NCBI GenBank assembly: GCA_943787425.1
Contig: CALSMJ010000004.1
Span: 434,001 to 498,000 of the forward strand
DNA from: an uncultured Pseudomonadales bacterium
Lineage (GTDB): Bacteria; Pseudomonadota; Gammaproteobacteria; Pseudomonadales; Azotimanducaceae
DNA length: 64,000 nucleotides
Direction: 5' to 3'
A program made the translations under genes and the position numbers. Below the pieces are notes generated by a model. The model ran no database searches and was not told where the DNA came from. It saw only the letters and a program-made list of their open reading frames with translations. Each line of letters starts with the position of its first letter. Position 1 is the first letter of the stretch. Positions 9,752 through 17,178 of the stretch are shown piece after piece.

Positions 9752-10240
9752 ATGCCGAACTTTCTGAATTCAGGCGACGCGTTTCCATCCATCTCTCTCA
9801 ATTTAGCAGAGGGTGGGACATTCTCGTTTCCAGACGATCTTGAGACACCCATAACCATCGCATTGTTCTATCGCGGCCATTGGTGACCCTATTGTCGCCG
9901 GCTCTTGGCTGGCTATGAGGAACGCCGTGAAGCGTTCTTAGCAGAGGGGGTCAGTATCATTGCGGGCACCGTTGATACCCAGGATCAAACCGCTGATGTC
10001 GCGAGAGACTTGGCATTTCCGGTTGCCTACGGCATGACGCGCGCAGACGGTGACGCGCTCGGTTCGTGGTGGGACGACCGTCGTGATCATATTCAACCGA
10101 GTGAATTTGTGATTAGCAAAGGCGGCAAGGTCATGATGTCGACCTACAGTAACTCGCCGATCGGACGGATGGATCCAGCCGAAGCGTTAACGCTCATTCA
10201 GTATTTAAATGCCCAACGTGCTCAGGCCGGGAAGCCCTAA
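9752..10240 (+). CDS. Peroxiredoxin-like redox protein with in-frame UGA at UxxC (putative selenoprotein)
   Basis: Read through its TGA (9884-9886), this gene gives a 162-residue thioredoxin-fold, AhpC/TSA-like protein. The ATG at 9752 follows AAAAGGAG. The motif 'FYRGHW-U-PYCRR' places the UGA at residue 45, exactly where relatives have the first Cys of CPYC; Cys48 is kept. The frame is open for 44 codons before and 117 after, with family landmarks on both sides ('GTVDTQDQTADVARDLAFPV', 'GSWWDDRRDHIQPSEFV', 'STYSNSPIGRMDP'). A 6-bp hairpin (GCCGGC 9897-9902, loop TCTTG, GCTGGC 9908-9913) starts 10 nt after the TGA, where a bacterial SECIS belongs. A nonsense mutation or sequence error is the alternative. 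Sec-type peroxiredoxin-like proteins are known from marine bacteria. Confidence 0.75.
9897..9913 (+). promoter_or_regulatory. Hairpin downstream of UGA, SECIS candidate
   Basis: Six-base stem GCCGGC/GCTGGC (one G-U pair) closing the 5-nt loop TCTTG, 10 nt after the in-frame TGA of the peroxiredoxin-like gene. Bacterial SECIS elements lie just 3' of the UGA inside the coding sequence. The loop start, about 16 nt from the UGA, is compatible, but the loop does not show a G at its first positions unless the top pairs open. Confidence 0.45.
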
Positions 10241-10689
10241 TCCTCTGGGCGGCAAGCTTACCGCTGCCGGGGAATCTTGCCGCCGGGATTGAGTTGAATG
10301 TCTTGACTAAAGGCTCCGTGGTGATAGCGGTAACTGCGCTGGTCTCAGCCTTTCGAAGTCGTGCCCAGGGCCGAAGTCTGGCAGTGGTAACGCATGAGGG
10401 CATCGCTTGTCTGCATTTCCCACCCGCATGATGCGGAACAAGCGTGGCCGTCTCACCTGAAGATGCGGGGGGGAGCGTCTACTTCTGAGAGGGCTCGGAA
10501 TCCGGAAAAATTCGAAACCCAGAACCTCCTCTTCAGAACAGGATCAGTCAAGAAGTCTTCGCTGGACAATTTATCCCAGTCTTGATCATCGTTAGTTCCT
10601 AGCCGCTGCTTTAGCTTGCGTTCGCCACGGGTATCTTTCTGTCCATTTTTAAGTACATTAAAGGAATGTCTCATACGGAAGACCAACGC
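10241..10689. other. Intergenic stretch, nothing seen
   Basis: About 450 nt between the peroxiredoxin-like gene and the PsiE-like gene. Short ORFs on both strands lack domains and ribosome sites. The promoter of the PsiE-like gene should lie at the right end but was not identified. Confidence 0.5.
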
Positions 10690-11163
10690 ATGACCAATGA
10701 ATCAAGTGATTCCGAACAACAAAAGCCCTCTGCTATTGATCGTATTCTGGACTTCATCTTGGAGAGAAATCGCTTAAACCAACGCTTGCACTGGACAACC
10801 ATTATCAGCGAGAAAACGTTGCTGGCGATTATCGGGATGCTGACCGTCATCGCATCGGCAGACGCAATTTTCTCAATTTTTGTTGCCCGTGAAGTGACGC
10901 TCCCTGACCTTTTTCTTTTGTTTATCTATGTTGAAATTATCGGCATGATCGGCGCGTTTTACTCAACCAACCGCATTCCAGTGACACTACCCATTATTAT
11001 CGCCATTACTGCGCTCTGCCGATTGATTGTTATGCAGAGCAAGGAGATGGATGCCCTGACGCTGCTTGCGGAGGCTGGTGCAATTTTTGTACTCAGCGGA
11101 GCCGCTTATGTGATGAGCCTCAAGGACAAAATGAGTTTGGAGAAGCTCGAGCGCAGAGATTGA
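10690..11163 (+). CDS. PsiE-like inner-membrane protein
   Basis: A 157-residue protein with four predicted membrane segments: around 'LLAIIGMLTVIASADAIFSI', 'LPDLFLLFIYVEIIGMIGAF', 'LPIIIAITALCRLIV' and 'LAEAGAIFVLSGAAYVMSL'. A charged N-terminus and C-terminus flank them. The arrangement and the 'LFLLFIYVEIIGM' segment match the PsiE (phosphate-starvation-inducible E) family, whose biochemical role is unknown. The ATG at 10690 has GGAAGA 8 nt upstream. The earlier ATG at 10666 has its only GGA directly adjacent, which is too close. A terminator-like hairpin lies about 85 nt after the stop. Confidence 0.72.
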   Translation: MTNESSDSEQQKPSAIDRILDFILERNRLNQRLHWTTIISEKTLLAIIGMLTVIASADAIFSIFVAREVTLPDLFLLFIYVEIIGMIGAFYSTNRIPVTLPIIIAITALCRLIVMQSKEMDALTLLAEAGAIFVLSGAAYVMSLKDKMSLEKLERRD

Positions 11164-11248
11164 GCACTGGCATTGTCTACTGCGCCTTTAGGTTCTTAGT
11201 TGGCAATCAGGGCGCCCCGTCAGCAGCTTGTAGCGCGTTGGTTGTAAC

Positions 11249-11274
11249 GCCGCTAAGTTATTGAGCGGCTTTTA
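11249..11274 (+). terminator. Possible rho-independent terminator
   Basis: Stem GCCGCT (11249-11254) with AGCGGC (11264-11269), a 9-nt loop, then TTTTATT. It lies between two converging genes and fits the end of the PsiE-like transcript. Confidence 0.5.
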
Positions 11275-11426
11275 TTCAGCCTGGAATCTTTCGCGGCGCT
11301 TTTCCTAAAACCTATGCCCCGCAAAGCATATCGATCGGCGCTCTCTTTCGACGGATATCGTGTTAAATCCCTGCCCCGAGTCGCCTAAGACAGGCGGTGA
11401 TGCCCTTAAGTGAGTCGGGTTAAGTC

Positions 11427-12854
11427 CTACTCTGAGTAGCGCAGGGACTTGAGATTGGTGTCATGTAGGGTTTTTGTAATTTCATATTTAGAGAAAAGAT
11501 ACAGCGCCAGCGACGGCAGGACGATACTGATTAGGACGATTGCGATCGCCAACTGCTCGATTGCGATCATTTTTTCGGCTTGACTGCTGCTTGCAGAAAA
11601 CCCAACGACGCTGAGTAAAATGCCTTTAATCATCAGCCCAATTCCAGAAACTGACTTTTGGATCAAGTTAGGTCCGGCGAAAAAAAGTCCTTCGGCGCGG
11701 CGGCCTGTTTTTGTCTGACTGTCTTCAACAACGTCGGCCGTCATCGAGCCCACGAGAATCCAGGCCAGTACGGCAACCGAGGCAGCAATCAGAGAATGAA
11801 TCAGCATGACCCACCAGAGTGTGCCATATTGCTCGCCATTGGGGGGTAGCAGCGTTGTCCCGAAATTAATATCGATTAACCTCAGGATGAGCAGCACTGG
11901 CCCAATGATGATCGAAAGAATAAACAGGGTGACGGCCAAGTTTTTCTTGTCAAAACGCTTGGCCAAGGGGCCAGCAAGCGCGCTGATGGACATTGCCGCC
12001 ATTAGATCGACGATCGCAAAGATGGCGACATCTGAAGGCTTCCAGTCCCAAAAAAAACTGTTGAAATAAAAGCCAAGGCCGCTGGTGAGCCCGACAAATA
12101 CGGCAAACACGACGCCCGAAAAAAACAGCATGAGCCAAGACTTGTGATTGAGCGTCGCTTTGATTTCGGTCCATATTCCCCGAACCGATTGAGGTCGGTC
12201 TGTCTTGGGTGGTTCGAGTTTCGGAATATCTTTCAGTGTGCCAAGCGCAAAGATAAGGCCGGTGACTAAAATTAGGCTGCTACCCCAGATGGCAAGTTGT
12301 TGATAGCCCTCGAAGTTGTCGTAGGAGTCCTTCAAGAAATATTTTTGGGTCGCATAGAAGATACCCGCACCACCAATCCATCCGAAAAAACTGCTCAGGC
12401 CATGGAGTTGGGTCCTTTGGTGATAATCTTTAGAGATTTCGGCGCCAAGCGCTTCTCGAGGGATTTGATAGAGTGTCCAAGAGACGCGCAGCATCGTGAT
12501 TAATAAAAGGAGTTGAAAAAACAAACCGAGCTGCGAATCAGCAAATTGCCAGGTAATGAGTAAGAAATAAAACAGGGCACCGGGCACGATGCTGGCGAAG
12601 ATATAGGGGTGGCGCCGTCCCAGTTTGCTCTTGGTGTAGTCAGAAAAATATCCGATCAAGGGGTCGGTAATACCGTCGATGATCAACGCAATCGCGAGGG
12701 CTAAGCTAACAAGCAGCGCATCAAGGCCGAGTACATTGTTGTAGTAATAGAATATGGGCGCCCCTAGAAAGTTTGATTTGATCGCAGGGGAGAGGTTGCC
12801 AATGCCATAAAAAATCAGGCTCGACTTCGACGCTAGGCTTTGGCTCATGATCAT
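11427..12854 (-). CDS. MFS_2 (GPH-family) sugar/cation symporter
   Basis: A 475-residue membrane transporter with about 12 hydrophobic segments. The glycoside-pentoside-hexuronide signature is clear: 'DGITDPLIGYFSDYTKSKLG' followed by RRHP in the loop after segment 2, and 'LYQIPREALGAEISKDYHQR' after segment 4. Members import sugars or sugar acids with Na+ or H+. The substrate cannot be told from sequence, and no glycosidase is adjacent. Two ATG codons (12854 and 12848) lie after GAGCGAGA; either may start translation. The gene is monocistronic in this window. Confidence 0.88.
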   Translation of the reverse strand: MIMSQSLASKSSLIFYGIGNLSPAIKSNFLGAPIFYYYNNVLGLDALLVSLALAIALIIDGITDPLIGYFSDYTKSKLGRRHPYIFASIVPGALFYFLLITWQFADSQLGLFFQLLLLITMLRVSWTLYQIPREALGAEISKDYHQRTQLHGLSSFFGWIGGAGIFYATQKYFLKDSYDNFEGYQQLAIWGSSLILVTGLIFALGTLKDIPKLEPPKTDRPQSVRGIWTEIKATLNHKSWLMLFFSGVVFAVFVGLTSGLGFYFNSFFWDWKPSDVAIFAIVDLMAAMSISALAGPLAKRFDKKNLAVTLFILSIIIGPVLLILRLIDINFGTTLLPPNGEQYGTLWWVMLIHSLIAASVAVLAWILVGSMTADVVEDSQTKTGRRAEGLFFAGPNLIQKSVSGIGLMIKGILLSVVGFSASSSQAEKMIAIEQLAIAIVLISIVLPSLALYLFSKYEITKTLHDTNLKSLRYSE

Positions 12855-13461
12855 GTCTCGCTCACACTTGAAATTACATTAGCGGAAATAATCGGTTTGC
12901 TCTACTGGGTTTCTACCCGAGTTGTTGATAACCATTAAGCGCATCCATGCCGAGAAGGCGCCCCAATTTGAGGGGGCTCGAGGTGGGTGCTGGTCTGCCG
13001 AAAATACCGAGGATGGGTCAGACAGGAAAAAAGTGATGCCCGAAATTAAAAACGCCTGTTATGAATAACGCTTGAAAAAAATTTCGAGTACCAACGCGGA
13101 TACCGAACGATTGCCACGCGCGATTCAGAAGATAAGCTTTGGATTAAAGCAATAATGTTGATATTGGATGGTGGAGAGCGTCAGCCAGCATCCTTACAGC
13201 GGCAGCTTGAGTGAATCACATTGCGGAACGCCAAGGCTGTCGTGCCGATCTGGACGACGCTAATTTGCTGTCGGTGTGTCATGCTTTGCCGCGCGCGGAA
13301 GACCGCCATAGAAAAGTCGAAGAGGCCGAAAATGCCGTGCGACCTTAAGCGGGCGCACCAGCCCGGGTGTGGGTCGTCAGCCGCCGACATCGAATTGTAT
13401 TGGCCACGCGGTTGTATCCACTGTCAGAGTATCGGTCGTAAGGCTTTACTGTTGTAAGGCT
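12855..13461. other. Intergenic stretch, no supportable gene
   Basis: About 600 nt. It carries one copy of a short imperfect direct repeat, TACCAACGCGGATACC at 13088-13103, also found at 28730-28745. An ORF at 13221-13457 ends with an isolated CIHC sequence that recalls a glutaredoxin motif, but it has no further domain support. Confidence 0.4.
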
Positions 13462-13557
13462 TTAACTGAAAAACGGTATGGCAACGACAACGCTGGCTAG
13501 AACGAGCGTGCACTCTAATGAGGCACTGGTGACTGCTACAAGTTTACGTTTCGACAT
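13462..13557 (-). CDS. Small single-membrane-segment protein, 31 residues
   Basis: A tiny ORF encoding MSKRKLVAVTSASLECTLVL and then an 11-residue hydrophobic tail, ending in PFFS. The ATG (13555-13557) is preceded by AGGAGC with 6-nt spacing, the best ribosome site in the surrounding 1.4 kb. A positively charged start followed by one hydrophobic stretch suggests a small inner-membrane protein. No family is recognised. It lies alone in an otherwise empty region, so function cannot be inferred and expression is unproven. Confidence 0.45.
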   Translation of the reverse strand: MSKRKLVAVTSASLECTLVLASVVVAIPFFS

Positions 13558-14237
13558 GATTTGCTCCTATTTGGGTTGGTTCGGTGGTCGATCGCGTGAG
13601 GTACCTCGGTTAAAGCAATCTGCGTGCCAACCACCGATTTGAGCCAGTGCCGATTTTCTGCGTTACGAGGTGAGCGCGTCTGTTGAATTCATGGTGGTCG
13701 ATGGTGATGCGGATACGCTGATTCAGCGGTTTGGCTCAGCTCTTAATCTGAATCGAAACACCGCCCACCCAGCCGAGCCGTAAAACCACCTGCGTGTGAA
13801 GACCTAGATCGCATTGCCCACATGATCGCCAGGCGCGTTTCACGGTTTCTCGACAAAGCGGGTGACCTAACCCGCGAGGCGAAGGCCGCCGCGCGAGTCC
13901 GAGTAGCTGGCTGTAAAGCAGGATGAGGAAGATGCCATGGGTGCGATTGCCTGTGCGTGTACCGAAACGTCGGACCGCACGATCGCTCGACATTCGGCCC
14001 CTATGCCGTACGGCAAGCACTAACGTTGCAGACAGTGCCTGTCGGAACCGAACAGAGAAAATCAGACGATCTTGTAGCTAAAATTTTTCGGGCACACGAC
14101 ACAACTTCAGATGGGCTGACGGGAATAGCAGCTAACCGGCTGGAACCAGGAAGCTATTCTTGGGGCGGGGAAAGCGTGGTAATTCTTTCTAAGCACAATC
14201 ATGATATTGTCGATAGGATTTGCAGCAGGTGGATTCC
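13558..14237. other. Intergenic stretch before the DsbA-like gene
   Basis: About 680 nt. A plus-strand ORF (13957-14241) overlaps the DsbA-like start by 4 nt (ATGA) but has no domain or ribosome site. A minus-strand ORF (13736-14020) is likewise featureless. The ribosome site AGGTGG for the next gene ends the region. Confidence 0.45.
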
Positions 14238-14855
14238 ATGAACACGACGACGCTTGTCATCTATTCCGACTATTTGTGACCCTGGTGTTATAACGCCGCC
14301 GTGCGCGTCGATCTACTCAAAGAAGAATTTGGCGATCAACTCAAACTTGATTGGCGTTCTTTTTTACTGAGGCCTCAACCAGGCAACTCACGAGATCTCG
14401 AAAAGTTTAAGAATTATACAAGGCACTGGCTCAAGATCGCTGAGGACAAACCCAGTGGTGAATTTAGGAAGTGGCAGAGCGACGCAGGCCCACCCTCTCA
14501 TAGTGTTCCACCTCACTTGGTCGCAAAGGCTGCCGCGGAGCTCAGTGCTGAGGCGTTTGATCGTATTCATAACGCGCTGCTTAAGGCCTATTTTTCAGAT
14601 AACCGTGACATTTCTGCCGAGAGAACGCTCCGACTAATTTGGGACGAATGCGGGTTAGACCCCAGCGAGTTTGAACGGAGCAATAACCCGCTGCTCCTGA
14701 AATCCACGATCGATCAGCATAACGAAGCACTCAATTGCGGGGCGAATGGTGCGCCAGCCTTCCGCTTGGCTCACAATCACGCGGCGATTGTTGGTGCGCA
14801 CCCAGTGGCGACATTAAGTCGATGGATCAAAAAGGCGATTGAGGGTGAGATTTAG
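14238..14855 (+). CDS. DsbA/FrnE-like thiol oxidoreductase with in-frame UGA at UxxC (putative selenoprotein)
   Basis: Read through TGA 14277-14279, this encodes a 205-residue DsbA-family protein of the FrnE/HCCA-isomerase type. The ATG at 14238 has AGGTGG 6 nt upstream. 'VIYSDYL-U-PWCYNAAVR' puts the UGA at residue 14, the position of the first Cys of CPWC; Cys17 is retained. Downstream sequence is family-like throughout: 'WRSFLLRPQPG', 'DAGPPSHSVPPHLVAKAA', 'HNALLKAYFSDNRDIS', 'NCGANGAPAFRL', 'IVGAHPVATLSRWI'. No signal peptide is present, so it is cytoplasmic. A 4-bp stem (ACGC 14293-14296 with GCGT 14305-14308) and a 5-bp hairpin right after the UGA are candidate SECIS structures, both weak. 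Translation from GTG 14301 would lose the active site. Confidence 0.75.
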
Positions 14856-15093
14856 ACTCACAAGCCCGAGCAAAAGACAATTAACGTTTCATCAGCTACT
14901 GATCGGAATTGAGCGATGAAGATTTAGAAGTGGATTGGGGCAATTCTTGACCCTGATGTGGTTTTTGTCGTGCTGTTTGACAGCGTTTTGTTCGGTGGTG
15001 GTCAGCCTGAGTTTTGTTTGGGGCACCGAAGGTAGGTCGACGACCGGTGTGGCAGTGTTTGTAAGTTTGAGCGCAGTTAACCCGTCAACACTT

Positions 15094-16149
15094 TCAAATC
15101 AGCACTTCTAAACCACGTTCAATACACCACATTGCAGAAATGCCCCCGAGAAGGTAGACCGGTATCGGCAGCAGTCGCTCGGGCTCGATTGCAATTCGAT
15201 GCGCGACCACCAGCCTTTGAAGCGCAAATGTCGTCAGCGACCAGGCGCCTATGACCAGAAACACAAACGCAATTTGACCGACCTCGATGCCGATATTGAA
15301 GAAGAGCAGCGCCAACGGCACATTGGCTTGCGGCAAGCCGATTTCAGCCAAGGCGCCGGCAAAGCCCATGCCGTGCAGCAGTCCAAAGCCGCCTGCCAGC
15401 CACCATGGGTGGCGTTTGAACAGGCTTAAACTCGAGCCAGGTCGCGCTTGCGTGTCGCGGGTCAGCTCAAGCGCCAGCACAAAAATACTGAGTGCGATCA
15501 CAAATTCAATGAGCGAGACGGGGTAGGTCAAATAACCAAGCGTCACCAGCGCCAGCGTTATGCTGTGACCAACGGTAAAGGCAGTAATGGTCCACAATAA
15601 GCGCGCGCCACCGCCAACGAGCAGCAGCAGACCAAAGATAAACATTAAATGATCCAGACCACGCCAGATATGCGTCGTACCTAAAACAGTATATTCCGTC
15701 GTCACCTTTGATCGGCTAGGTTGCGTGGGTACGAGAAAATCCGGCCTTTCCGCGTTCACCACGCTTTGGTAACGCCGGCCATCCTTTAACGAGAGCATCA
15801 CCATTGCTGAGGCTTGATTCTCCGCAAGGCCGTTAACACCAAGCTTTTGACCGACAAGGCCCTCGATGCCGAGTGTTTCGCAATCAAGTGTCCAACTGGA
15901 TACGGTGCCAGTACCTTCACGCAGCGCTGGGTTCTCGGTTTTTACGACACAACTGACGGGCCACGTTGGTTGCAAGGGTACACGGCTGGTGGCTTCAGTT
16001 GGGGTTTTCCAAACGACATTAAAAATATGATCAGAAGTCTCGGTAAACTTTAGCAATGACGGTGCAAAACGGTGTGCTTCAGCGGTATAGGGATGCGTAA
16101 GCACGATGATCAGTGACATCAGAAAGATAAGGCGAGGGAGAATCGTCAT
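15094..16149 (-). CDS. HupE/UreJ-like membrane protein
   Basis: A 351-residue protein with a signal peptide (cleavage near AEAHRF), an exported domain of about 140 residues, and a C-terminal region of six or seven membrane segments. The family's His-rich motifs are visible: 'WRGLDHLMFIFGLLLL', 'TAFTVGHSITLAL' and 'GFGLLHGMGFAGALAEIG'. HupE/UreJ relatives are thought to move nickel or other metals, but this long form has no tested function. Its ATG overlaps the stop of the upstream parvulin gene (ATGA, 16146-16149), so the two are translationally coupled. It is the last gene of the DUF3604 cluster. Confidence 0.85.
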   Translation of the reverse strand: MTILPRLIFLMSLIIVLTHPYTAEAHRFAPSLLKFTETSDHIFNVVWKTPTEATSRVPLQPTWPVSCVVKTENPALREGTGTVSSWTLDCETLGIEGLVGQKLGVNGLAENQASAMVMLSLKDGRRYQSVVNAERPDFLVPTQPSRSKVTTEYTVLGTTHIWRGLDHLMFIFGLLLLVGGGARLLWTITAFTVGHSITLALVTLGYLTYPVSLIEFVIALSIFVLALELTRDTQARPGSSLSLFKRHPWWLAGGFGLLHGMGFAGALAEIGLPQANVPLALLFFNIGIEVGQIAFVFLVIGAWSLTTFALQRLVVAHRIAIEPERLLPIPVYLLGGISAMWCIERGLEVLI

Positions 16150-17138
16150 TCGCAGGCTTGCTCCTCATCGCGCGCCTTCAGTGCCTTGCCTCGGATATCA
16201 AATTCAACTCTCATCGCAGCTATGCCGCATTGCAAAGCGCGCTTGTTCGCCGTGTACTGAAGGTCTGCGCGTAATTGTTGTTCAACTTCTTGAAGCTCAG
16301 CGTCCCGTGCAGGTTCAAATTTGGACAACCAGACGTAATGAAGCCCGTAGGCTGAGGGTATTGGGCCAAGCCATCCCCCGTTGCCTGACGCTGCAAGGTT
16401 TGATTGTGCGAAGGCTTGTTCTAGCCCGGCAATAAAATGATTGCCGAAATTTCGCGCAAGTTGATCTGGTGTCTGCCCGATAAACTGATGCCCCTGTAAA
16501 AAAGGTGCCCCCAGTCTTCTTGCGGCCTGAATGTCCAGATCTTGCGCCGCGATCAAGGCAATGGCGGCGGCTACTTCGTGCTGACGCTCAGCAGGGAAGA
16601 AAACATGCTCGATCGAATATCGCGGAGGTCGTCGCAATGCTTCTTTTCTTTCAATAAAAGCCGCCTCGATCATTTTGGCGTCGGGCTCTTTTGCAGGCGC
16701 TTTGGCGAGTAATCGCTGCTCCATCATTTGGATGAGCCGTCGTTTTACAACCTCATCATCAAGGTGCATGCGCATCGCGATTGCCTGATCAAACAGTGCG
16801 CCATCAGATTTGCCATCCGCCAGCTGAAGAAACCTCATGTTTAGAATCAGTCTTTGATAGATAATCGAGTCGCGCAGATGGAAACCAAGATCAATAGCGC
16901 GTTGCAGCAGCATGTCACGATCAAGTTCTACGGCGATATACCGTGCAAGCTGGTCTGGATTAGGCGGTCGACCGGTACTGGTCAGCCACTGTTGCTTGAG
17001 CGTCGCGATTCTCGCGTCGCTCAAAGGTCCGATTACGACCTTGGGCGCCGGAAAGAGCGCGGTCTGAAGGTGATAAAAGATCACACCCAGCACAACGAAA
17101 TGCAGCCAGGGTTTATTAACCGCGGTGAACCAGTTCAA
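16146..17138 (-). CDS. Membrane-anchored parvulin-type peptidyl-prolyl isomerase
   Basis: A 330-residue protein with one N-terminal membrane segment ('WLHFVVLGVIFYHLQTALF') and a periplasmic part. Residues about 60-150 form a SurA/PpiD-like helical chaperone region ('QLARYIAVELDRDMLLQRA'). Residues about 165-275 form a parvulin domain ('RYSIEHVFFP', 'GAPFLQGHQFIG', 'GGWLGPIPSAYGLHYVWLSK'). It would assist folding of exported proteins. Its place between two DUF3604 lipoprotein genes and the HupE-like gene suggests it serves one of those partners (inference). The gene starts 40 nt after the DUF3604 stop and overlaps the next gene by 4 nt. Confidence 0.82.
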   Translation of the reverse strand: MNWFTAVNKPWLHFVVLGVIFYHLQTALFPAPKVVIGPLSDARIATLKQQWLTSTGRPPNPDQLARYIAVELDRDMLLQRAIDLGFHLRDSIIYQRLILNMRFLQLADGKSDGALFDQAIAMRMHLDDEVVKRRLIQMMEQRLLAKAPAKEPDAKMIEAAFIERKEALRRPPRYSIEHVFFPAERQHEVAAAIALIAAQDLDIQAARRLGAPFLQGHQFIGQTPDQLARNFGNHFIAGLEQAFAQSNLAASGNGGWLGPIPSAYGLHYVWLSKFEPARDAELQEVEQQLRADLQYTANKRALQCGIAAMRVEFDIRGKALKARDEEQACE

Positions 17139-17178
17139 GATCGCGCCTTTGCCGTGATCAACCTTTTAAATCTCCGGA

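Noticed and set aside
9887..10240. Treating the peroxiredoxin-like protein as a shorter protein starting at an ATG after the TGA
   Set aside because: It would lack the first strands and the active site, while a strong ribosome site and 44 conserved codons lie upstream of the TGA.
13221..13457. ORF ending with a CIHC sequence resembling a glutaredoxin active site
   Set aside because: Only about 20 residues look right, the rest does not fit a thioredoxin fold, and no start signal is present.
13957..14241. Plus-strand ORF of 94 codons whose stop overlaps the DsbA-like ATG
   Set aside because: No ribosome site, no domain and odd composition; the overlap is explained by the ATGA formed at the DsbA-like start.
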